Below are positions 1 through 6,147 of a stretch of DNA of 11,003 bases, one piece after another. Every line of letters begins with the position of its first letter. Position 1 is the first letter of the stretch. The stretch comes from an uncultured Acidobacteriota bacterium. Its GTDB lineage: Bacteria; Acidobacteriota; Blastocatellia; Pyrinomonadales; Pyrinomonadaceae. The notes under the pieces are model-generated. The model saw only the letters and a list, made by a program, of their open reading frames with translations, was not told the origin of the DNA and searched no databases. A program made the translations under genes and the position numbers. The DNA lies in contig CADEFG010000099.1 of assembly GCA_902826505.1 (NCBI GenBank), positions 1-11,003 on the forward strand. The letters are read 5' to 3'.

Positions 1-879
1 GAACGGCAAACCGTTGAAACGCAAAGTTTCGCCGTTTTTATTAAAAATCACATCGATTTCCCCGGGCGCAAATTCGCTGATTTTCCGCGCCGCGCTTGAA
101 TAAAAGTTTTCGGCAAGTTTAATTTCCCGCGCTTTTGCGCCGCGCCACAAATCGGCGATTTGCAAACCCGGCAAATCTTTGATAGTTTCGGCGCTTGGCA
201 GCTTGGCGGCTTCGCGGGTAATTTCTTTAATAAAGATCTTCGATTTCCAGCTTTCTTTCAAAAGCGCGTGAAGCTTCTGCAATTTTTTCGCCTGTTTTTT
301 TTCGCTTAAAATCCAAATTGTTTCAACCGGATTTCGCTTGCGGTTTTCGAGCCTGACGAGCCATAAGATCGCCGCCGATAAAAGAATTTCGGGCGTCAGC
401 GTTTCGCTCACATCGGTTAAAACGGCGGTTTGACGCCCGCGCCCGTTTTCAAAAATAATCTGCGCGAAACGTCCGTTTTCTTTGTTGAGTTCGACGCGGA
501 CGAGTTTTGTTGGCGGAGAATTTTCCTTGATGATCGCCGCGATCTGATTGGCTTTTTCCGCTCTCGCGAGCTCGACCGAATCGCTCAGTTCTTTTGCCAA
601 AACGCGCGGGACGAGCCTGATCTTTGCTCGCTCCTTTTCAAAATTGCGCGATAATTCGAGCAAAATTTCTTTGTTTTTTGTTTTAAATTCAACGACGCGC
701 CAGGTTTGAAAACCTTTATCGTCAAGAAATCCGAAAAGCAGTTTGCGCCGCTCAAAACCGATGTCGATTTCCGTGTTTTCGAGCGCGAAACTTCTGCCCG
801 ACGAATCAATCAAAAGCCATTCGTGATGCGCGTCAAGCAGGTTTTGCAGTTCGGTTTGGGAGTTTTCGGGAGTTTTCAT
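1..879 (-). CDS. Unrecognised protein, C-terminus cut by window edge
   Basis: The frame is open from ATG at 879 to the window edge (293 codons, no stop), so only the N-terminal part is present. It begins MKTPENSQTELQNLLDAHHE. I do not recognise a family. Visible traits are a charged, soluble sequence without signal peptide or membrane segment; a Lys/Glu-rich stretch near residues 60-110; a more hydrophobic segment near residues 160-178 (LTPEILLSAAILWLVRLENR); and a basic run near residues 190-205. It starts 26 bp after the SGNH hydrolase stop on the same strand, so the two are probably co-transcribed. No convincing Shine-Dalgarno sequence precedes the ATG; this start was chosen because it directly follows the upstream stop. 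That the frame is real rests on its length, its position behind a real gene and codon use like its neighbours. Function is unknown. Confidence 0.8.
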   Translation of the reverse strand, partial: MKTPENSQTELQNLLDAHHEWLLIDSSGRSFALENTEIDIGFERRKLLFGFLDDKGFQTWRVVEFKTKNKEILLELSRNFEKERAKIRLVPRVLAKELSDSVELARAEKANQIAAIIKENSPPTKLVRVELNKENGRFAQIIFENGRGRQTAVLTDVSETLTPEILLSAAILWLVRLENRKRNPVETIWILSEKKQAKKLQKLHALLKESWKSKIFIKEITREAAKLPSAETIKDLPGLQIADLWRGAKAREIKLAENFYSSAARKISEFAPGEIDVIFNKNGETLRFNGLPF

Positions 880-905
880 TTTGGGAAAGATGTTTTTTTG
901 CCTTT

Positions 906-1676
906 TTACTTTTCACTTTCTGCTTCGACCTGCCATTGATATTTTTCGGTGAAAAACTCGATCATACTTTTTGACCAAGCCGTGTAGCCTTTTTCCGACG
1001 GGTGAAGTCCGTCCGCGAAAAAATCGTCGGGCACGCTCGACGGCTGGTGAAAATAAAAAACCTTCGGCATTTCTGCCGTAAATTCCCGCGCGTTCGCGTC
1101 GTGCAGAGCCGACAAATGCCCGAGAATAAATTTTATCGGTTCGGGCAGCACGGGCGACAATCGAACGGCGGGCGCGTTGGTCAGAAAAAAGGTCGCGTTT
1201 CCGTATTTTTCCTGTAAAAGCCCGAGAAGTTCTTTCATATCGCGCCGGAAGGTGCGCGGGCTGCGGAGCTTCAAAACCTCGTTTCCGCAGAGCGCGAGCA
1301 TCACATAATCAAATTTTTCGTCGGGGATTTTCGGGACGAGTTCGCGGATCGTTTCCCTGACCGTGATGCCGCTTCTGCCGACGACGTGCCATTCGACCGG
1401 TTGACCGATCTTCTCGCCCAGAAACCGCGCAAATTGTCCCGCGAGCGCGGTTTCGTGCGTTCGCGCGCCCATTCCGGCGGCGGTCGATTCGCCGAGCACG
1501 AGAAGTTTGACGCTCGTTTCCCCGGTGCCGAATTTTCCGATGGTTTCGCCGCCCGCATCGGGAAGCCGTCCGATCTTGCAGCGCGTATAGTAGCCTTGCA
1601 GATACAAAAAAGGCGCAAACGGCAAAATAATAATGCCGCCAAGAACATAAATCGTTTGCCAGAAAATCAAATTCAT
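906..1676 (-). CDS. SGNH/GDSL-family hydrolase, N-terminally membrane-anchored
   Basis: A 256-residue SGNH hydrolase (esterase/lipase superfamily; the substrate cannot be read from sequence). Residues 7-27 form one hydrophobic N-terminal segment, which suggests a membrane anchor or uncleaved signal, so the catalytic domain probably acts outside the cytoplasm. The four SGNH blocks are visible: block I LGESTAAG with nucleophile Ser64, block II glycine in VVGRSG (about 100-103), block III CGNE with Asn132, and block V DGLHP with Asp222 and His225. Thus Ser, Gly, Asn and His are all present and the enzyme should be active. A TAGG sequence lies about 10 bases upstream of the ATG. It is divergent from the lipoprotein gene that begins near 1740, so the short gap must hold both promoters, and it leads the minus-strand pair with the unknown protein ending at the window edge. 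Family assignment is strong; the physiological substrate is unknown. Confidence 0.9.
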   Translation of the reverse strand: MNLIFWQTIYVLGGIIILPFAPFLYLQGYYTRCKIGRLPDAGGETIGKFGTGETSVKLLVLGESTAAGMGARTHETALAGQFARFLGEKIGQPVEWHVVGRSGITVRETIRELVPKIPDEKFDYVMLALCGNEVLKLRSPRTFRRDMKELLGLLQEKYGNATFFLTNAPAVRLSPVLPEPIKFILGHLSALHDANAREFTAEMPKVFYFHQPSSVPDDFFADGLHPSEKGYTAWSKSMIEFFTEKYQWQVEAESEK

Positions 1677-1690
1677 CGTGAAATAACCTA

Positions 1691-1725
1691 CTGATTCAAT
1701 TGTTTTTAGTTCAATATGATAAAAT
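1691..1725 (+). promoter_or_regulatory. Probable -10 element in the divergent promoter region
   Basis: TATGAT at 1715-1720, extended as TATGATAAAAT, is a good sigma-70-type -10 box. Only a weak -35 candidate (CTGATT, 1691-1696, 18-bp spacer) lies upstream. If used, transcription would begin near 1727, downstream of the ATG at 1716, so translation would have to use the ATG at 1740. This is inference from sequence only. Confidence 0.35.
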
Positions 1726-1739
1726 TACGCGCATCAGTA

Positions 1740-2444
1740 ATGTTTTCGTCTAATCTTACCAAATTTTTCGTTCCCTTTGTGCTAATTTTTTTGCTTTTTT
1801 CGGCTTGCCGTTTTTGGCAAACCGGCGCGGGCGAAACCTCGAACAAAACACCGGCGGTCGCCGAAGATCTGAAAAGCGAAATTCCATTCGCTTCCAAAGA
1901 GCCCGAACAATTTCAAGCGGAGATCGTCGTCACGGCAAACGAAACCGAGCGCAAAACATTTGTGGCGCGAAACGCCGCCAATCGCCGTTATGACTTTAAG
2001 TTCGGCACGAAAGATCAATTGACAGCTTTGCAGACCGACAAAAATTATCTGATCTTGCCGGAAAAGAAAATTTACGCGGAAACCGAAGCGGGGCAAACAA
2101 ACGCGGGCGACGATTGGGCTGCATTTTTAACGACCGAATGGCTCAATCAAAAAACCGACGCGAATTTTGAAAAACTCGAAACGGCGGAAAATCTGACCAA
2201 ATACCGCGTCCGGCTGGGCGCCAACGGGCAATCGGAAATACTGATCTTTATCGACGAAAAGCTCGGTTTACCGGTCAGACAGGAATTTTACAGCACGAGC
2301 GGCGAACAAAAAATCCTGACCTATTCGGTCGAATTGAAAAATCTGAAGCTGCAAACGGACGAAAATTTGTTTGCCGTTCCGACCGATTTTAAAAAGGTTC
2401 CGGTTGATGAATTCCGCAAAATTTTGCGGAATAATGAGAATTGA
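1740..2444 (+). CDS. LolA/LppX-like lipoprotein
   Basis: The predicted protein has 234 residues from the ATG at 1740. It opens with a lipoprotein signal: Lys8, hydrophobic core about 9-22, then LLFSAC with lipidation Cys23. After a short Glu/Ala/Thr linker, the remainder alternates beta-strand-like stretches (YDFKFGTKDQLTALQ, KNYLILPEKKIYAE, YRVRLGANGQSEILIFIDEK, GLPVRQEFYS) and ends FAVPTDFKKVP. This resembles the half-barrel LolA/LppX fold that carries or senses lipids in the envelope. The family call is by pattern, not by a specific motif. A longer start at 1716 would add eight residues; 1740 is preferred because a -10-like TATGATAAAAT overlaps the upstream ATG and the signal peptide then has canonical length. 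No Shine-Dalgarno is visible for either. It is first of five same-strand genes; the thioesterase follows after 23 bp. Binding of lipid is inferred only. Confidence 0.8.
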   Translation: MFSSNLTKFFVPFVLIFLLFSACRFWQTGAGETSNKTPAVAEDLKSEIPFASKEPEQFQAEIVVTANETERKTFVARNAANRRYDFKFGTKDQLTALQTDKNYLILPEKKIYAETEAGQTNAGDDWAAFLTTEWLNQKTDANFEKLETAENLTKYRVRLGANGQSEILIFIDEKLGLPVRQEFYSTSGEQKILTYSVELKNLKLQTDENLFAVPTDFKKVPVDEFRKILRNNEN

Positions 2445-2467
2445 AAGCGATAACTTTTTTTTAGAAA

Positions 2468-2899
2468 ATGAGTGAAATTACAAAAACCAAAGAGTTTGAC
2501 GAATCGTTAAAAGAAAAGATCTTTAATTCGTTCGGCAAAGTTCCGTTTGTCCAATTGATCGGGATGGAGCTCGTCGAGCTCGAAATCGGCAAAGCCAAAA
2601 TCAAGCTCGATATGCGCGACGAACTGCGCCAGCCTTACGGACTTCTGCACGGCGGCGCCACCGCCTCGCTTATTGATACGGCGACGGCTTTTGCGATCCT
2701 TGGAAATCTCGCCGAAGGCGAAATGGCTTCGACGGTCGATCTGACGATTCAATATCTGCGACCGCACACCGACGGCGCAATCGTCTGCACGGCAAAAATT
2801 ACGCGGGCGGGAAAACGTCTTTTGTTCGTTTCGGCGGAAGTCGAAAACGAAGCGGGTAAGTTAATCGCGACGGCGCTTTCAACTTACACGAAGGTTTAA
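2468..2899 (+). CDS. PaaI-type hotdog-fold acyl-CoA thioesterase
   Basis: A 143-residue single hotdog-domain protein of the PaaI/YbgC-like thioesterase group, normally homotetrameric and cytoplasmic, hydrolysing acyl-CoA or aryl-CoA thioesters. The diagnostic motif is GLLHGGATASLIDTA at about 58-72, with His61-Gly-Gly and Asp70. It is followed by the conserved strands STVDLTIQYLRP and the C-terminal RLLFVSAEVEN...LIATALSTY. Length is typical. The start is ATG at 2468; no strong Shine-Dalgarno is seen (TTTAGAAA precedes it). It sits 23 bp after the lipoprotein gene and 82 bp before the ABC exporter gene; the latter gap is filled by a 7-base tandem repeat hairpin. Family assignment is strong, but the acyl substrate cannot be told from sequence and the neighbours give no pathway. 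Confidence 0.9.
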   Translation: MSEITKTKEFDESLKEKIFNSFGKVPFVQLIGMELVELEIGKAKIKLDMRDELRQPYGLLHGGATASLIDTATAFAILGNLAEGEMASTVDLTIQYLRPHTDGAIVCTAKITRAGKRLLFVSAEVENEAGKLIATALSTYTKV

Positions 2900-2900
2900 T

Positions 2901-2978
2901 TAGTCGAGAGTTAAGAGTCGGGAGTCGAGAGAAACTTTGATCCGACTCTTGACTCTCGACTCTCGACTCTTGACTAGA
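2901..2978 (+). repeat. Heptad tandem repeats in inverted arrangement (hairpin)
   Basis: The left arm (2902-2929) has four 7-base units: AGTCGAG, AGTTAAG, AGTCGGG, AGTCGAG. The right arm (2944-2978) has complementary units: GACTCTT, GACTCTC, GACTCTC, GACTCTT, GACTAGA. The ends TAGTC and GACTA are exact complements, and the arms pair over about 30 bases with a few mismatches around a loop of about 12. It fills the gap between the thioesterase stop and the exporter ATG. Confidence 0.85.
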
Positions 2979-2981
2979 AAA

Positions 2982-4766
2982 ATGGAAGAAATCAGAAAAT
3001 TTGCGCGTTATTTCAAGCCTTATAAATGGAATGTCATTTTCGGCATCGTGTTTATTTTCTTCGGCATGCTGTTCGGACTTTACGTTCCGTATCTGATCGG
3101 CGGCGCGATCGACGATATCAAAATCAGTCTTTACAACGAATCTTTAACCGTCCAAAAAATCAGCACACACGTCTTTTTGATCCTCGGAGTGAGCCTTATC
3201 AGCGCGGTTTTTCTGTTTTGGCAGCGGCGGCTTCTGATCAACGCGTCGCGCCACATCGAATACGATATGCGCCGCGATTTTTACAAAGCGCTCATTGATC
3301 AGCCGCTCGATTTTTTCTACAACAACCGTGTCGGCGATCTGATGGCGCGGGCGACCAACGATCTCGGCGCCGTGCGGCAAATCGTCGGACCGATGATTTT
3401 ATATTCGTTTCAGGCGATTTTCGCGCTCGTCATCGTTTTACCGATCATGCTCAACGTGAGCGTCAAACTGACGCTTCTGATGCTGATCCCGATGCCGCTC
3501 GTGTCGCTCACGGTCAAATATCTCGGCGAACAGATTCACGTGCGGTTCGAAAAGATTCAGGAATATTTTTCGGGCATCACGGCGCGCGCGCAGGAAAATC
3601 TGTCGGGTGTCCGCGTCGTCCGCGCTTACGCGCAGGAAGCGGCGGAAGTCGAAAAATTTCAGGAACTCAACCGCGAATACGCCGCGCAAAACTTGCGGCT
3701 CGTAAAATTTGCCGCGGCGATGCGCCCGCTGCTGTTCTTTTTTATTGGTTTGGGTTTTGTGATCATCGTCGCGGTCGGGGTGCCGATGGCGGTGCGCGGC
3801 GAAATTACGGCGGGCAATTTCACGGCGTTTATTCTTTATCTGCAAAGAATGATCTGGTATCTTATCGCGCTCGGCTACGTCGTCAATCTTTACCAGCGCG
3901 GAACGGCGAGTTTGAAACGATTTAACGCGATCTTAGAAACCGTCCCGACGATCAAAGACGACGCCGAAGCCAAACAGCAGCCGTCGATCAACGGCAAGAT
4001 CGAGTTCAAAGACCTGACGTTTGCCTATAACGGAAAACCGGTCTTAAAAGACATCGACCTGACGATCGAACAAGGCACGACCGTCGCGTTCGTCGGCAAA
4101 ACCGGCAGCGGAAAATCAACGCTCGTGACGCTCGTTCCGCGACTTTTGGAAGCGCCCGAAGGAACGGTTTTGATCGACGGCATTCCGATCCGCCATTACC
4201 GGCTCGAACAGCTTCGCCAAGCGATCGGTTTCGTCCCGCAGGAAACCTTTCTTTTCTCCGACAGCATCGCCGAAAACATTGCTTTCGGCGTCCCGAGTTC
4301 CAAGTCCCAAGACCCGAGTCAAAACGGCAACGGACAAATGACAATCGAAAAAGCAGCGGAAATCGCCGGTTTAGCCGACGACATCGAAGATTTCGAGTAT
4401 AAATACGAGCAGCGCGTCGGCGAACGCGGCATCACGCTTTCGGGCGGTCAAAAACAGCGCACCGCAATTGCCCGCGCCGTCATGCGCGAGCCGCGAATTT
4501 TGATTCTCGACGACAGCTTATCGGCGGTCGATACCTACACCGAAGAAAAAATTCTGCACGGTCTGCGCGATGTTCGCAGCGACCGCACGACCTTGATCGT
4601 TTCGCACCGCATTTCGACGATCCGCGATGCCGATCTGATCTGCGTTCTTTCGGACGGGCAAATCATCGAACGCGGAACGCACGACGAACTCTTAAAATTC
4701 GGCGGCGAATACGCCGATCTTTACGAACGTCAGCTTTTGGAAGAAGAACTTGAGGCAACCACTTAA
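2982..4766 (+). CDS. ABC exporter half-transporter, MdlA/YheI/TM287-like subunit
   Basis: A 594-residue type IV ABC exporter subunit: membrane domain (about residues 15-310, six hydrophobic helices) fused to an ATPase domain (about 340-585). Visible motifs are Walker A GKTGSGKST at 372-380, Q-loop Gln420 (VPQETFLF), signature LSGGQKQR at 486-493, Walker B ILILDD at 506-511, D-loop SAVD and H-loop His542. The residue after the Walker B Asp510 is Asp511 rather than the catalytic Glu, as in the degenerate-site subunit of heterodimers such as TM287/288, YheI/YheH and MdlA/MdlB. A partner subunit is therefore expected, but none is encoded in this window. The substrate is unknown (multidrug or lipid-like for the family). 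ATG 2982 is chosen because the in-frame TTG at 2937 would translate the upstream heptad repeat. A heptad-repeat-like insertion lies at residues 439-447, between Q-loop and signature. The function call is firm; pairing is inferred. Confidence 0.93.
   Translation: MEEIRKFARYFKPYKWNVIFGIVFIFFGMLFGLYVPYLIGGAIDDIKISLYNESLTVQKISTHVFLILGVSLISAVFLFWQRRLLINASRHIEYDMRRDFYKALIDQPLDFFYNNRVGDLMARATNDLGAVRQIVGPMILYSFQAIFALVIVLPIMLNVSVKLTLLMLIPMPLVSLTVKYLGEQIHVRFEKIQEYFSGITARAQENLSGVRVVRAYAQEAAEVEKFQELNREYAAQNLRLVKFAAAMRPLLFFFIGLGFVIIVAVGVPMAVRGEITAGNFTAFILYLQRMIWYLIALGYVVNLYQRGTASLKRFNAILETVPTIKDDAEAKQQPSINGKIEFKDLTFAYNGKPVLKDIDLTIEQGTTVAFVGKTGSGKSTLVTLVPRLLEAPEGTVLIDGIPIRHYRLEQLRQAIGFVPQETFLFSDSIAENIAFGVPSSKSQDPSQNGNGQMTIEKAAEIAGLADDIEDFEYKYEQRVGERGITLSGGQKQRTAIARAVMREPRILILDDSLSAVDTYTEEKILHGLRDVRSDRTTLIVSHRISTIRDADLICVLSDGQIIERGTHDELLKFGGEYADLYERQLLEEELEATT
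4296..4323 (+). repeat. In-frame heptad repeat inside the ABC exporter gene
   Basis: Four 7-base units, AGTTCCA, AGTCCCA, AGACCCG and AGTCAAA, lie inside the ATPase domain and encode SSKSQDPSQ (residues 439-447), a polar insertion just after AENIAFGVP. The 28 bases encode 9 1/3 residues, and the frame continues intact on both sides. The first three units resemble each other closely; the fourth is degenerate. Confidence 0.7.
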
Positions 4767-4767
4767 T

Positions 4768-4795
4768 TTGCGATTTTAGATTTGCGATTTGCGAT
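4768..4795 (+). repeat. Heptad tandem repeat (TTGCGAT)
   Basis: Four 7-base units start 1 bp after the exporter stop codon: TTGCGAT, TTTAGAT, TTGCGAT, TTGCGAT. It runs straight into TGATAAAAT (4796-4804), a -10-like element ahead of the next gene. Confidence 0.8.
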
Positions 4796-4822
4796 TGATA
4801 AAATCTTTAAAACCAAGAAATT

Positions 4823-5263
4823 ATGAGTAAAAATATCGAACAAAGTTACAAAACACTGGCAATCATCTGGCTCGCGCTGCTCGTTTCGCAGATTACGTTT
4901 CTGGGCGTTATTTTTGTCGCAAAACCCGATGTTTACCGGTTTGATCTTTCAAAACCGATCTTGGGCGAAAACGCGGTGATAATTATCGTTTTTGCATTTT
5001 TGGCGATCACGAATTTCGCGCTCTCGTTCATCATGAAAAAGCGTTCGTATGAACAGGCGATTGCCAAACAGGAAATCGCTTACGTCCAGACGGGTTTGAT
5101 TCTCGCCTGTGCTTTTTGCGAAGCGATCTCGCTGCTCGGAATGGTTCTCGCGTTCGCCTTTTCGTATCAGTATTTCTTCGCCTGGTTCGCGCTCGGAATT
5201 CTGGGCTTTCTGCTGCATTTTCCGCGCCGCGACGATGTCATCGCCGCGAGTTTTAAGAAATGA
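4823..5263 (+). CDS. Four-helix membrane protein with ATP-synthase-c-like helix
   Basis: A 146-residue integral membrane protein with four predicted helices, at about 11-33, 50-71, 89-113 and 116-133, and a short basic C-terminus ending AASFKK. I do not recognise a named family. Helix 3 contains CEAISLLGMVLAF with Glu100 in mid-membrane, preceded by AIAKQE in the 2-3 loop. This resembles the second helix and loop of F-type ATPase subunit c (pattern EA(I/L)x(I/L)(I/L)GxVxAF after a RQP loop). The glycine-rich first helix of subunit c is not evident, so this may be distant homology or chance. It lies 56 bp after the exporter gene and 56 bp before the LolA-like gene, both gaps holding heptad repeats. 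No Shine-Dalgarno precedes the ATG, but TGATAAAAT lies 18 bases upstream. It is likely a real gene; function unknown. Confidence 0.8.
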   Translation: MSKNIEQSYKTLAIIWLALLVSQITFLGVIFVAKPDVYRFDLSKPILGENAVIIIVFAFLAITNFALSFIMKKRSYEQAIAKQEIAYVQTGLILACAFCEAISLLGMVLAFAFSYQYFFAWFALGILGFLLHFPRRDDVIAASFKK

Positions 5264-5290
5264 ATTTCAAATTTCAGATTAAAATTTTCA
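5263..5290 (+). repeat. Heptad tandem repeat (AATTTCA)
   Basis: Four 7-base units starting at the last base of the membrane-protein stop codon: AATTTCA, AATTTCA, GATTAAA, ATTTTCA. AATAAGA (5291-5297) may be a degenerate fifth unit. It is AT-rich and less exact than the other tracts, so chance is harder to exclude here. Confidence 0.6.
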
Positions 5291-5319
5291 AATAAGAATT
5301 TCCTTTGAGGTGAAAAACC

Positions 5320-5970
5320 ATGAAAAAAATCGCGCTGCTGCTTGTTATTTTTGCCTTTTCGTCTATTCCCGTATTTCCTCAAACAATTGAAATTCTGCGG
5401 CGCATGGACACTCATCAAAAAGCCTTGAAATCGCTTCAGGCGAATCTGACAATAAACAAATTTTCCGTTCAACTGGGCGGAACTTATTCGAAAGAAAGCG
5501 CTGTTAAATTCGTGTCGCTGAAAAATGATTATTTAATAAGATTGGATTCGATAAAACCTGCGCCGGAGAATTTCATTATCGTCAAAAATCAATTTCTGCT
5601 TTATCTGCCGGATCTGCAAACCGCTTACACGGGAAATGCAGCCGATTCACAGACCGATTTGTTTTTTCCTTTATTGAATTTATCAAAGGAAAAACTTAAA
5701 AAAGATTACACCATAAGATATATCGGCGAAGCGAAAGTGAGCGCAACAATTGCGACATGGCATCTTGAACTGACGCCGAAAACTGCCAAAACCTATAAAT
5801 CAATCGAACTTTGGGTTGACCGTGACGGCATGCAGCGGCAGTCGAAGATTATCGAAACGGGCGGCGATTGGACAAGCATTTTGCTTGGCAATCTGCAAAA
5901 GAATATTACGATAAACACCGCTGATTTTAAGATTAACTTACCGAAAGAAACCAAGATCGTCAAAAAATAG
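5320..5970 (+). CDS. LolA-like outer-membrane lipoprotein carrier family protein
   Basis: A 216-residue exported protein. Residues 1-20 are a clear signal peptide (MKKIALLLVIFAFSS...), with cleavage probably near PVFPQ; there is no lipobox, so it should be soluble in the periplasm. The mature part has the LolA-like plan: an N-terminal helix (ILRRMDTHQKALKSLQA), then strands such as NDYLIRLDSIKP, QFLLYLPDLQTAYTG, IATWHLELTPKTAKTYKSIELWVD and a C-terminal FKINLPKETKIVKK. Known LolA moves lipoproteins across the periplasm, but many LolA-like relatives in this kind of genome lack assigned clients. A strong Shine-Dalgarno GAGGTG (5307-5312) lies 7 bases before the ATG, unlike most neighbours. Its DNA is locally AT-rich (18 of 60 bases G/C at 5521-5580). 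It ends the five-gene block and is followed by a 44-bp palindrome. Confidence 0.87.
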   Translation: MKKIALLLVIFAFSSIPVFPQTIEILRRMDTHQKALKSLQANLTINKFSVQLGGTYSKESAVKFVSLKNDYLIRLDSIKPAPENFIIVKNQFLLYLPDLQTAYTGNAADSQTDLFFPLLNLSKEKLKKDYTIRYIGEAKVSATIATWHLELTPKTAKTYKSIELWVDRDGMQRQSKIIETGGDWTSILLGNLQKNITINTADFKINLPKETKIVKK

Positions 5971-5989
5971 TGTTACCGGTAAACCGTAA

Positions 5990-6033
5990 AATTGCGCGGA
6001 GTTTAAGAAAATTTTCTTAAACTCCGCGCAATT
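5990..6033 (+). terminator. Perfect 44-bp palindrome, possible terminator
   Basis: Each half is 22 bases (AATTGCGCGGAGTTTAAGAA + AA) and the second is the exact reverse complement, with the centre at 6011/6012. It begins 19 bases after the LolA-like stop. RNA from either strand would form a very stable hairpin. The tract that follows is only GATTTT, so an intrinsic terminator is plausible but not textbook. It may instead be a mobile palindromic repeat or a protein-binding site. Confidence 0.5.
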
Positions 6034-6097
6034 GATTTTAAGAGATATTTGAAAATTCAGATTGCCGAAAATCATCGAAAACAAGAACTATTTTAAG

Positions 6098-6131
6098 AAA
6101 GTTAACTTTAACACACTTAATATGCCATAAT
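6098..6131 (+). promoter_or_regulatory. Candidate promoter with overlapping 12-bp palindrome
   Basis: TTAACT (6102-6107) and CATAAT (6126-6131) are separated by 18 bases and lie just upstream of the TolB/TPR gene (ATG 6148), which lacks a Shine-Dalgarno. The perfect palindrome AAAGTTAACTTT (6098-6109) covers the -35 candidate and could be an operator. Sequence inspection only. Confidence 0.35.
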
Positions 6132-6147
6132 AAATATCTCAGACCTT

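Noticed and set aside
2937..2981. Upstream TTG start for the ABC exporter, adding 15 residues
   Set aside because: These codons are the heptad repeat itself; ATG 2982 gives the normal exporter N-terminus.
2901..5290. CRISPR array from the repeated units
   Set aside because: Units are 7 bases, directly abutting and without spacers; there are no cas genes.
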